From NCBI GenBank assembly GCA_017405785.1, contig JAFQZR010000022.1, positions 1 through 64,000 on the forward strand: 64,000 bases of DNA. Direction: 5' to 3'. This DNA comes from Erysipelotrichaceae bacterium (GTDB taxonomy: Bacteria; Bacillota_I; Bacilli_A; Erysipelotrichales; Erysipelotrichaceae). Positions 1 through 8,400 of this stretch are shown here, piece after piece. The notes beneath the pieces were generated by a model. That model made no database searches and was not told the DNA's origin. It saw only the letters and a list, made by a program, of their open reading frames with translations. Both the position numbers and the translations under genes were made by a program. How positions within the stretch are numbered: the first letter of the stretch is position 1; each line of letters begins with the position of its first letter.

Positions 1-126
1 TACTGGGAGTTTGACACTAAAGAAAACTATGGTAAGGCCATAAAAACCTTTTTCGAAAACTACAATAAAGATCTGCAAAAGTTATTGATTGCACCTTTCG
101 ATATTAATTTGGGATATTCTGTTTAA
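1..126 (+). CDS. C-terminal end of an unidentified protein (partial)
   Basis: The first reading frame is open from the window edge to TAA at 124-126 and gives 41 residues ending in NLGYSV. The piece is mixed charged and aromatic with no motif I can assign. It lies in the same direction as the VOC gene 59 bases downstream, so it may belong to the same transcript. The rest of the gene is outside the window, so no function is proposed. Confidence 0.6.
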   Translation, partial: YWEFDTKENYGKAIKTFFENYNKDLQKLLIAPFDINLGYSV

Positions 127-185
127 GATATTTGCAAATTCTTGTTTGTAAGGATGAAGAAATAAATAAATCAGGGAGGCTGAAT

Positions 186-596
186 ATGAGGCTGGACGGT
201 TTTGGACTGTTTGTTGAGGATATGGCAAAAATGATCCGGTTTTACAGAGATGTGCTTGGCTTTGAGATTAAGGAAGCAGAGGATTCATCGAATGTATATC
301 TGGTTAAGGATGGTACCTTATTTCTTTTGTATGGAAGAAGTGACTTTGAAAAGATGACAGGCCGTAGCTATGAATATATCAAAGGCCTGAATGGACACTT
401 TGAAATAGCTCTATATGTTGATGCATTTGATGAGGTTGATGCTGTGTTCAGAAAAGCAGTAGAAAATGGGGCAACGGTTGTTATGAAACCTGAACTTGAG
501 CCTTGGGGACAGAGAACCTGTTACATTGCTGACCCTGAAGGAAACCTTATTGAAATAGCCTCATGGGATAAGCCCTACGAAGGAAAGGATTCATAA
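186..596 (+). CDS. VOC family (glyoxalase/bleomycin-resistance-like) protein
   Basis: A 136-residue single-module VOC protein. Features typical of the fold are the opening strand followed by the helix MIRFYRDVLGF, and the C-terminal signature DPEGNLIEI. VOC proteins are metal-dependent isomerases, dioxygenases or drug-binding proteins; the substrate here is unknown. An ATG at 132 is in frame, but ATG 186 follows the ribosome site GGGAGG and matches the start of the paralogue at 17204, so 186 is chosen. The two copies are identical over most of their length, which points to duplication. It heads a run of small genes transcribed together with GNATs. Confidence 0.85.
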   Translation: MRLDGFGLFVEDMAKMIRFYRDVLGFEIKEAEDSSNVYLVKDGTLFLLYGRSDFEKMTGRSYEYIKGLNGHFEIALYVDAFDEVDAVFRKAVENGATVVMKPELEPWGQRTCYIADPEGNLIEIASWDKPYEGKDS

Positions 597-602
597 CCTA
601 AA

Positions 603-1058
603 ATGAAGTATATGATCAGGCAGGCCGTCGCAGCTGATGAAAAAAGAATATGCGAACTGTATGCGGAAATGCTGCAGACGGTATACCACACAGAAAAAGC
701 TGAAGGATACAAAACCGGAGATCTGGACAAATTCTGGACAGATGATGAAAACAGGATTTTTGTCGCCGAAGATGAAACAGTCGTAGGATTTTTGTCGGTT
801 GAGGTTTACCATGAAAACGAAGATTACATATACCTCAATGATTTTGCTGTGACAAAGGGTTACAGAAACAAAGGCATCGGCTCAGCACTGTTAGAAGTCG
901 CAGAATCATACGCAAGAGAGATCAATACGCCTAAACTATGCCTGCATGTTGAGAAGACGAATCTCTCCGCACTTCATTTCTATGAGAATTCGGGTTATGA
1001 GATATACAGAGATGATGGACATAGGCTTCTGATGAATAAAGAACTATCACCAGAGTGA
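603..1058 (+). CDS. GNAT family N-acetyltransferase
   Basis: A 151-residue acetyl-CoA-dependent acyltransferase. The acetyl-CoA binding motif A appears as YRNKGIGSALLE (about residues 86-97), preceded by the strand DYIYLNDFAV, and the usual C-terminal LHFYENSGYEI segment follows. The gene starts 6 bases after the VOC stop, so translation is probably coupled. The acceptor (protein, amine or antibiotic) cannot be told from sequence. Confidence 0.88.
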   Translation: MKYMIRQAVAADEKRICELYAEMLQTVYHTEKAEGYKTGDLDKFWTDDENRIFVAEDETVVGFLSVEVYHENEDYIYLNDFAVTKGYRNKGIGSALLEVAESYAREINTPKLCLHVEKTNLSALHFYENSGYEIYRDDGHRLLMNKELSPE

Positions 1059-1089
1059 CAGATATATTTCAGCTTATGGAGGAACAGTT

Positions 1090-1647
1090 ATGATCATACG
1101 TGAATTTGAATTTACGCTAAAAGATGGAAGAAAAGCCCTGATAAGAAGTCCGAAAGAAGAAGATATTCAGGGGATGCTTGATTATCTGTATAAGTCAGCA
1201 GAAGAAACCGATTTTATTCTCCGTTATCCTGAGGAATGCAGCAGATACACCGTGGAAGGTGAGAAAGAGCTGTTTGAAAGAATGAACAGCTCCAGCAATG
1301 AAGCGATGCTGGTCTGCATTGTGGATGGAAAAGTTGCCGGTAACTGCCAGATCACCTGGAATAACAGAATAAAAACAAGACACCGTGCTTCCGTTGCGAT
1401 AGCCTTGCTGAAGGATTACTGGAACCAGGGAATAGGGACAAGACTCTTTCAGGAACTGATCAGAATCGCAGAGGAAAATGAAAATATTCTGCAGATGGAA
1501 CTGGAGTTTATCGAAGGGAATACCCGAGCCAGAGCCTTATATGAAAAGATGGGATTCAGGATAACAGGTGTCGGTGTGAATGCGGTACGATTGAAAGACG
1601 GAACATTACTGAATGAATATCACATGATTAAAGAGATCAAAAGATAA
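1090..1647 (+). CDS. GNAT family N-acetyltransferase
   Basis: A 185-residue GNAT. Motif A reads YWNQGIGTRLFQEL near residues 114-127, and the closing motif is NTRARALYEKMGFR. An N-terminal extension of about 50 residues with RSPKEEDIQGM is typical of the RimJ/RimL-like and spermidine-acetyltransferase-like branch. TATGGAGGAACAGTT before the ATG supplies a good ribosome site. It is third in the small-gene run; the substrate is unknown. Confidence 0.87.
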   Translation: MIIREFEFTLKDGRKALIRSPKEEDIQGMLDYLYKSAEETDFILRYPEECSRYTVEGEKELFERMNSSSNEAMLVCIVDGKVAGNCQITWNNRIKTRHRASVAIALLKDYWNQGIGTRLFQELIRIAEENENILQMELEFIEGNTRARALYEKMGFRITGVGVNAVRLKDGTLLNEYHMIKEIKR

Positions 1648-1667
1648 TGTTCTTATCGAGGTGAAAT

Positions 1668-2051
1668 ATGGACTATAGAGTAGATGATAAACAACTGAAT
1701 GCATCAGATTTTCTTTCGTTTGTTAATCAAATCTGGCCAGGTGACTATGATGTACAGCGTACACAGGAAGCCTTATCCAGAACAATAAATTTAACAGCTT
1801 ATGATGGTACTAAGTTGATAGGATGCCTACGCATTCTTTCGGACGGTTATTATTTTGGAACGATTACAGAATTGCTGGTTCTTCCGGAATATCAGAATAA
1901 AGGTGTTGGCAGCAAGCTTCTTCAACTGGCAAAAGCCAACACGCCAACCATGCTGTATTTCGGTGCGCAACCGGGACTGGAAGGTTTCTATGAGAAAAAC
2001 GGCTGCAGGAAGGGCATGCAGTCCTATACGATAGAAAAGAAAAGGAAATAG
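1668..2051 (+). CDS. GNAT family N-acetyltransferase, short
   Basis: A 127-residue GNAT with motif A YQNKGVGSKLLQLAK (about residues 77-91) and the ending GLEGFYEKNGCRKG. It resembles the short single-domain acetyltransferases common in Bacillota. GAGGTG lies just before the ATG. It sits 20 bases after the previous GNAT, making three consecutive acetyltransferases of different subfamilies; none looks like a recent copy of another. Confidence 0.86.
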   Translation: MDYRVDDKQLNASDFLSFVNQIWPGDYDVQRTQEALSRTINLTAYDGTKLIGCLRILSDGYYFGTITELLVLPEYQNKGVGSKLLQLAKANTPTMLYFGAQPGLEGFYEKNGCRKGMQSYTIEKKRK

Positions 2052-2091
2052 ATAAGATAAACATAAAATGTTTTGTTTTGGAGGAAATAAC

Positions 2092-2763
2092 ATGACCGTA
2101 TATGAAAGATTAATGGAACATAAGGATAATGAGTACAGGGATTTTCAGAGCAATCTGGTTCCCAACATTTCCAAGGATTCCATTATCGGTGTCAGAACTC
2201 CCGATATGAGAAAGATCGCCAAGGAAGTGTTCAATACTGAGGAAGGCAGAGAATTCCTGAAAGAACTGCCTCATAAGTATTATGAAGAAAACCTGGTGCA
2301 TTTCTTTCTGATCTCCCGGATAAAGGACTTTGATGAATGTGTCAGGGAAATTGAAAGATTTCTTCCTTATATTGACTGCTGGCCGGTATGTGACCAGTCC
2401 AGTCCTAAGGTTTTTAAGAAAAACCATGATAAGATACTTCCGCTCATTAAGAAATGGATAGATTCAGATCATGTTTATACTTCCCGATTCGGCATGAGAA
2501 TGTTAATGAATGAATTCCTGGATGATGATTTCAGAGAAGAATATTTAGGCTGGGTAGCAGATAAGAAAGGTAAAGACTATTATCTAAAAATGATGATAGC
2601 GTGGTACTTTGCGACAGCTTTAGCCAAGCAGTATGATGCGACCATAGGTATCTTTGAAAACCATGTACTTGATGAATGGTGTCATAAGAAGGCCATTCAG
2701 AAAGCCATAGAAAGCTTCAGGGTCACTGACGAACATAAGGAATACCTGAAAACCTTAAGATAA
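2092..2763 (+). CDS. DNA alkylation repair protein, AlkD-like
   Basis: A 223-residue all-helical protein of the AlkD/DNA_alkylation family (HEAT-like repeats). AlkD proteins excise N3- and N7-alkylated purines. Family features are the N-terminal GVRTPDMRKIAKEV, the central WPVCDQSS and the later aromatic/acidic helix DYYLKMMIAWYFATA. ATG 2092 follows GGAGGAAATAAC, so the in-frame upstream ATG at 2068, which overlaps that ribosome site, is rejected. It is the last gene of the run and is followed by a terminator. Confidence 0.85.
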   Translation: MTVYERLMEHKDNEYRDFQSNLVPNISKDSIIGVRTPDMRKIAKEVFNTEEGREFLKELPHKYYEENLVHFFLISRIKDFDECVREIERFLPYIDCWPVCDQSSPKVFKKNHDKILPLIKKWIDSDHVYTSRFGMRMLMNEFLDDDFREEYLGWVADKKGKDYYLKMMIAWYFATALAKQYDATIGIFENHVLDEWCHKKAIQKAIESFRVTDEHKEYLKTLR

Positions 2764-2786
2764 AACCATTTTAATAATAAAAAAAT

Positions 2787-2815
2787 AAATACGGGGTCTG
2801 ACCTCGTATTTTGTT
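2787..2815 (+). terminator. Rho-independent terminator after the AlkD-like gene
   Basis: A seven-pair stem AAATACG/CGTATTT extended by GGG/CCT, loop TCTGA, followed by a TTTTGTTTG tract. It closes the 186-2763 gene run. Confidence 0.75.
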
Positions 2816-2842
2816 TGTTGATGGGCGAGACTTTGGTAGAAT
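2815..2842 (+). promoter_or_regulatory. Promoter of the sigma-factor operon
   Basis: TTGTTG (2815-2820), a 16-base spacer and an extended minus 10 TGG-TAGAAT (2837-2842). This extended minus 10 shape recurs at several other genes in the window. Confidence 0.5.
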
Positions 2843-2889
2843 AGTAGTTAAGAAACAGTTGTTTTTGTGATGGAAAGGGGGGAGTTGCC

Positions 2890-3444
2890 ATGAAAAGCGA
2901 TAAGGAACTGTACGAGCTTTATCTTGCGGGTGATATCGCTGCATATGATGAACTGATAATGCGTTATGGCGACAGTCTTACTTTCTATCTCAACGGATAC
3001 CTGCATAACCTGCAGGATGCTGAAGATCTGATGGTCGAAGCCTTTGCCCGAATAATGGTCAAAAAGCCAAAGATAAAAGGGGATGGGGTAAAGACATATC
3101 TGTATAAGACAGCCCGTAATCTCGCTTCCCGCTTCCACCGGCGTGAAAGCCGAATGAACGGTTTCAGCATTGATGAAGTCAGTGAAGAGGGCATCTGGTC
3201 CTCACTACCTGAAGAGAGCAGGTTTGAAGAAGAAAGAAAAGAGATCCTGCACTACTGCATGGAACGGATCGATCCGCAGCTGAAGGAAGCCTTATGGCTG
3301 ATCTACTTTGAGGAGCTGTCCTATGATCAGGCAGCTGAAGTCATGAATGTCAACAGAAAGAAGATCGATCACTTGTTACAGAAGGGTAAAAAGAGTTTAA
3401 AAGAAGAATTGTTGAAAGAGGGTGTAGTTAATGCTTACCGATGA
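2890..3444 (+). CDS. ECF-type RNA polymerase sigma-70 family sigma factor
   Basis: A 184-residue two-domain sigma factor. Region 2 lies at about residues 20-85 (DAEDLMVEAFARIM, then YLYKTARNLASRFHRR for minus 10 binding). Region 4 lies at about 125-178, with the helix-turn-helix SYDQAAEVMNVNRKKIDHLL. Region 3 is absent, as in ECF factors. The next gene, for a small two-TM protein, overlaps its end by 14 bases, followed by a PrsW-like protease. That is the layout of a membrane-held sigma factor released by proteolysis. Targets are not known; the downstream secreted-protein operon is a candidate. Confidence 0.85.
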   Translation: MKSDKELYELYLAGDIAAYDELIMRYGDSLTFYLNGYLHNLQDAEDLMVEAFARIMVKKPKIKGDGVKTYLYKTARNLASRFHRRESRMNGFSIDEVSEEGIWSSLPEESRFEEERKEILHYCMERIDPQLKEALWLIYFEELSYDQAAEVMNVNRKKIDHLLQKGKKSLKEELLKEGVVNAYR

Positions 3445-3769
3445 ACAGAGAATCAAGGCCATACACAGCCGTGCAGCCAGTCTGGAAAAACAGGCTAACA
3501 CACAGAAAATGAGAATCATGCAGACCGCTGCTTTTGCGGTATGTTTTGGTGCTGTCATAGCCATCGCCTGCTTCATGCCTAATCTTGCTGCAATGGTTGA
3601 GCATGAAACCCTCATCAATAACATGACTGCCAGCATCTTCTCTGACAGTAATACTCTTGGCTTCATTGTTATAGCCGTTATTGCCTTTGTCCGGGGTGTA
3701 GCGGTAACTGTTTTCTGTTATAAACTGAAGAAATGGCGCGATGATTATCCAAGTGAGTTTAAGGAATGA
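3431..3769 (+). CDS. Small two-TM protein, candidate anti-sigma/membrane partner
   Basis: 112 residues: a charged N-terminus (about 1-35, with the pattern RIKAIHSRAASLE), TM1 at about 37-56, an extracytoplasmic loop, TM2 at about 75-95 and a short basic tail. It overlaps the sigma gene by 14 bases, implying coupled translation. I see no zinc-binding anti-sigma motif, so the anti-sigma role is inferred only from position and topology. A paralogue with the same N-terminal pattern is at 5165. It might instead be a sensor or structural membrane protein. Confidence 0.7.
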   Translation: MLTDEQRIKAIHSRAASLEKQANTQKMRIMQTAAFAVCFGAVIAIACFMPNLAAMVEHETLINNMTASIFSDSNTLGFIVIAVIAFVRGVAVTVFCYKLKKWRDDYPSEFKE

Positions 3770-4395
3770 TAGAAGGTCTTGAAAACGGAATTCAGATGAT
3801 CCTGGCAGGAATCTGCGCCGGGATCGCCATAGTAAAAGCCGTAACCACAAGAAACAGAACGTGGGCCTTTTTGAGCATGTTCTATTTTACCTTCTTCTTA
3901 GGAGATCTGTATTGGGCTCTTCATATCATCTTTTACCACAAGACACCGGAATTCTCATTTATTCCTTATCTGAACTGGATATCAAGCTATCTGTTTCTGT
4001 GGCTGATTATGTATTATGTTCAGGACGGTAAGAAGATTGCACAGCCGTTAAAGAGAATGTGGTCCATTCCGGTCTTTACCTTTGCGATGGCCATATTCTA
4101 CATGCAGTATGGCGCCTATCTGAATAACACCATTACGGCAGTAATGATGTGTACGCTGATGGTACGAGCCATTAATGGTCTGATCATTGAGAAGGAAGAA
4201 CAGGGCAGTGTCAGAAAGAGTTACCTGCTTAACATTCTGGTGTTGATGTTCTGCATGATGGAATATGCCATGTGGACTGTTTCATGTTTCTTCTCGGGAG
4301 ATACCTTAGCCAACCCGTATTACTGGTTTGACTTCGGACTGACAGTCATCATTGGACTGATTCTGCGGGCAGTAAGGAAGGTGGTGGAGCAATGA
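3766..4395 (+). CDS. Polytopic membrane protein, function unknown
   Basis: 209 residues with six or seven hydrophobic segments (roughly residues 5-22, 28-52, 65-84, 91-110, 122-140, 150-172 and 184-202) and almost no soluble part. I do not recognise the family. It overlaps both neighbours by 4 bases (ATGA junctions), so it is made with the small two-TM protein and the PrsW-like protease and probably works in the same membrane complex. Confidence 0.75.
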   Translation: MIEGLENGIQMILAGICAGIAIVKAVTTRNRTWAFLSMFYFTFFLGDLYWALHIIFYHKTPEFSFIPYLNWISSYLFLWLIMYYVQDGKKIAQPLKRMWSIPVFTFAMAIFYMQYGAYLNNTITAVMMCTLMVRAINGLIIEKEEQGSVRKSYLLNILVLMFCMMEYAMWTVSCFFSGDTLANPYYWFDFGLTVIIGLILRAVRKVVEQ

Positions 4396-5015
4396 GTTAC
4401 ATTGAAAACATCTTCGTGTGCATTGCGGCACCGCTGTTAATAGCCATCATCTGCATCTCTAGCAGAGGACGCAGACCGTTACTGTTTGTTCTGGGAGGAA
4501 TGACCATGTGTCTGCTTTCTTCATACATCAGTACGTTTGTGGCCGCTGTTCAGGGTGCTGATCTGGTAACTGCTTCCCTGGAGATCACTCCGCTGGTTGA
4601 AGAAATAATGAAGCTATTGCCGTTTCTGTTTTATATGCTGGTATTTGAGCCGGGAAAGCACACTGTTCTGGACAGTCTGTTAATGACAGCCATCGGTTTT
4701 GCGACTTTCGAGAACATCTGTTATCTGTCACAGAACGGAGCCGAGAACTTCTTCTATCTGTTGATCCGCGGCTTCGGTACAGGGGCCATGCATGTCATCT
4801 GCGAGGCGTTTATCGGTTTGGGCATACTGTATCTGTGGGACAGAAAACTTATCCAGGTGGCTGGTACTGTCGGCTTATTGGCCATTGCCATCACATTCCA
4901 CGGCATCTATAACATCCTGGTTTCCCAGACAGGCATACCTGCCAGAATAGGCTACATCATGCCGTTGATCACTACATTGTTTATTGCCTTTTACGGAAAC
5001 AGACATGCAAGATAG
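4392..5015 (+). CDS. PrsW-family intramembrane protease
   Basis: A 207-residue multi-TM protein with the PrsW signature residues: the EExxK motif at E70-E71-x-x-K74, FxxxEN at 103-108, and histidines H134 and H170 in later TM helices (FHGIYN). In Bacillus subtilis PrsW performs site-1 cleavage of anti-sigma RsiW, which starts release of SigW. Co-transcription with an ECF sigma factor suggests the same job here, with the small two-TM protein as the likely substrate. Substrate identity is inference; family membership is well supported. Confidence 0.82.
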   Translation: MSYIENIFVCIAAPLLIAIICISSRGRRPLLFVLGGMTMCLLSSYISTFVAAVQGADLVTASLEITPLVEEIMKLLPFLFYMLVFEPGKHTVLDSLLMTAIGFATFENICYLSQNGAENFFYLLIRGFGTGAMHVICEAFIGLGILYLWDRKLIQVAGTVGLLAIAITFHGIYNILVSQTGIPARIGYIMPLITTLFIAFYGNRHAR

Positions 5016-5044
5016 TAACTGAAATACCTTAATTTATGATATCT

Positions 5045-5070
5045 GACTGCTTATCGGCAGTCTTTTTTTT
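5045..5070 (+). terminator. Rho-independent terminator after the PrsW-like gene
   Basis: Stem GACTGC/GCAGTC, loop TTATCG, then eight T. It ends the sigma/PrsW operon. The remaining bases to 5164 hold no gene; GGGGAATC and CATGTATC near 5091-5120 faintly resemble an ECF-type promoter, too weak to claim. Confidence 0.85.
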
Positions 5071-5164
5071 ACTTTTTTCGGGAAAACCGGGGAATCTGAT
5101 GTGTTTCATGTATCTATGTGAGTGAAAAGCAGTTATCTGCATTAGGAAAGGAGGAGATTCCTGA

Positions 5165-5497
5165 ATGAGAACAGATAATGAAAGGATAAAGCTGATCCAC
5201 CGGAGAGCAGCCATCCTGGAAACCAGAAGGGAAAAGACTTTACTGGCTCTCTCAGGTATAGTTTCCTGTCTGACGATAATGGTTTTAGGCACAGTCATGT
5301 TTGAAATGATTGGCTTATCATCCATTGAGACGGGAATGCACTTAACGGGATCTTCACTTTTATCAAATGATGCCGGTGCATATGTACTGGTCGCTGTCAT
5401 ATCATTTGCGGCAGCGGTGATCATAACAGTACTCTGCATACACTGGCACAAGGGGAATATGGAAAACGCGGAAAGCGAAAAAGGAGAAAACTTATGA
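5165..5497 (+). CDS. Small two-TM protein, paralogue of the 3431 gene
   Basis: 110 residues with the same plan as the protein at 3431: N-terminal RIKLIHRRAAILE, TM1 at about 36-55, a loop, TM2 at about 73-95 and a charged tail. Conservation is strongest in the N-terminal cytoplasmic segment, which would face a sigma factor or other cytoplasmic partner. The gene has its own AAGGAGGAG ribosome site and overlaps the start of the large secreted protein by 4 bases. This links the small-protein family to that surface protein. Confidence 0.75.
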   Translation: MRTDNERIKLIHRRAAILETRREKTLLALSGIVSCLTIMVLGTVMFEMIGLSSIETGMHLTGSSLLSNDAGAYVLVAVISFAAAVIITVLCIHWHKGNMENAESEKGENL

Positions 5498-8400
5498 AGA
5501 AGGGTAGTTTTATGAGAAATGCAGGCAGAATTCTTCTGATAATGATGCTTGTATTGAGTATGATTCCTTCAGTCCTGTTTACTGCTTCAGCTGAGGATGA
5601 AACTGAAGACAATAACGGGAAGGCCATCTATGATCAAATGGTGGCAATGGGAGAAAGAACTCCGCAGAACTGGGATTCCGATACGGATCCTTTTGGATAC
5701 GGCATGGATGTTCCGTTCTATCTTAACCAGCAACAGGAATTATTAAGACTGCAGTCAAATGGTGTCAGTGGCGGTAACTCCATGACATCATATGATACGT
5801 TCCAGTCGGGAAACACCGGTTATCCGTTTAAGAATGCGGATCATACCTGGAATAAAAGCCTGGGTGGACATTATACACTGAGCTTTGTCCGCAGTGTTGC
5901 CTTTGACCCGACGGGATCAGGTCGTAAGGACCACGTTGCCTATGTCGGTGTGTATGCCAAGAAAGAAAAAGATCCAAAAAATAACCCGCCTATTGTTCAG
6001 GTGTGGGTAATGGATAAAAAAGGCAATACAAGTGAACTGATTAATATTACCGAAGCTGCCTGGATGTGCAATGACGATACATTAAACAACCGTAACATGT
6101 GGGACTTCAATGCCATGAACTTCATCGGCATTACTGCGGGCGACTATGATAATGACGGTAAGGATTCTTTGGTTGTCTGGGCCTGTGGTAATACTCCGAC
6201 TCTGAGGGAAGTCACATGCAAGGTTTCCTCCAGCAGTATTTCCTTAAGCATCCGCAGCGGTGACGGTTATCCCGGCAAAGACGGAGACCTGTTTCTCAAG
6301 CCATATTCGAATATAACAGACACTTTAGTCTATAACAAAATCCATGCTGCAATTGATACCGGTGACCTCAACGGTGACGGCATTGATGACCTGGTCGTTT
6401 TAAGTTACGTCGACCGTGTTCATGATGATTACAGGGAAAATCAGGTTACAGAATATTATATTCCATGTCTGTCAGTAAGCTACGGTGTTGACGGTTCAAG
6501 CAAAGCAATCGTCAAAGGTGAAAAGGCTGTTCGTCATAAATACGCCTGCTGGTCAGACGGTTACGAATGGCGCATTGCCCCAGCCGCTCCTGGCCTGGCT
6601 GTCGGTGACGTTAACGGAGACGGACGCGATGAAGCTGTTGTCGCCGGTTTCTTCCATAAGATCAAAGGCATAGTCGGTGAAACAGTCAAGAATGCTTATC
6701 ATACTTTATATAAGAATACCCTTGTGGTGTGTGTGCACGGAAAAGATCTGAATCAGCTGTGTGTTGAATATGAATTGGCCAACAATGAATGGACCGTTGG
6801 CGGAAGCAAATATGGCGGCCTGTTCTTAAAAGACAGTTCTGAAGGTGACCACTCCTGGCAGCAGACCGGTGTGGAAACGGTAGCCATCAACGGTCCGGGA
6901 AATCCGGAACACATCTTCATCAACGGATCGCTCTATGTGATGAACGGTTCAAAGATCAAACATGTTTATACAGATGAGTATTTTAAATCCCCAGATGAGG
7001 GAATGGATGGTATGTTTACCGAAGAAACCTATATCCGTTCCATGGCTGTCGGTAACTTTGATGGTAATAAAGAAGGTTATGAACAGATTGCCTTCGTAAT
7101 CGGTGCAGCTGACTCCATTACCACCGGTAATGCCAAGTATACTCAGGGCATGATCGGAGGAATATACAAGAAGGACGGTGCTGTTTCCCAGACTGCGGTA
7201 GACTATTACTGTACTACTGATAGTGCAATAGAAAACAATTATTATCCTAGTTCATCCAGCAGCTGCAGGGTAAACGATGTTCTCAGCTATGAACTCACTG
7301 CCTGGGATACCGACAGTGACGGCTTACGTGTTAAATATGTAGGCAAGACCTTTAACTATACTGACCCGACTGTAATGGCAGTTCTGCAGGCTCCTCCTTA
7401 TTTTGAGGAACTGAAGGGAGCCATGACAGGCTACGAAACAACATATACAATTACAACTTCTTACTCATATGCGACGGGAAGGGGAAAGAGCACATCATTC
7501 TCTATCGGCGGTGAGCTGGAAGTTGAAGCAGAAGTAATCAAGCTTAATACGGAATTAAGCTACGCTACAAACTGGGAAAAGACCTTTACAAAGGAACTGA
7601 CCACCAGTGACGAATACACTTTCACTGCCATTGGCGAAGACCAGGTCGTACTGTACCGTACACCGGTAACGACCTACATCTACCAGGTTGAAGTCAAAGG
7701 TAAATTCACTGATGCCAATACCACGACGCTGTCTTTCCCTGGTGTACCGTCCAAGGCTCTGATGACCGTTGATGACTATAACGCTTTTGTCAGATACTAC
7801 AATGCGGAAAACCAGAGAAGAGCTCAGGAAGAAGGATTAAGCGGCGATGTTCCTAAGATGAAGGAGATCAATGACAAATACCTGGGCAATGAAGGTAATC
7901 CATTCGGTTACATGAGCGATACTGATGATCACAGCAATGTCACCATCTTACAGAGCACACCTAACTGTTTTGAGGTTGGTTCCAGCTCAACAGGTTATGC
8001 CTGGTCGCAAGAACATTCATCAAGTGAAGAGGAGACCATGGAGCATGGATTCAACTTCGGCTTCAGCATGATGTTCCAGCTGCGTGCTCCGGTAGGACAT
8101 ACCGGTGTCGGTGTGGCTGTTAAGACTTCTCTGGAATACATGGAGTCCTCAAGCGTCAGCGAAACCAATGCCAAAGGCAAGGGTATCAGCTGTGAAGTCG
8201 GCAACATGGATCCGGACAGCCTGAGTGAAATGAATGTCTCCAGAGAGACTGCCAACCAGTACGGATTTAACTATCAGCTGGTAACCTGGCCTTCAGGAAT
8301 AAAGTCAATTGAAAACCTGGAAGACTGGGAACACGAGGAAGATGAAGATGATACCAAGACATTTGATGTTCCTATCTACGGTTACATCCTGTCAGGTGTC

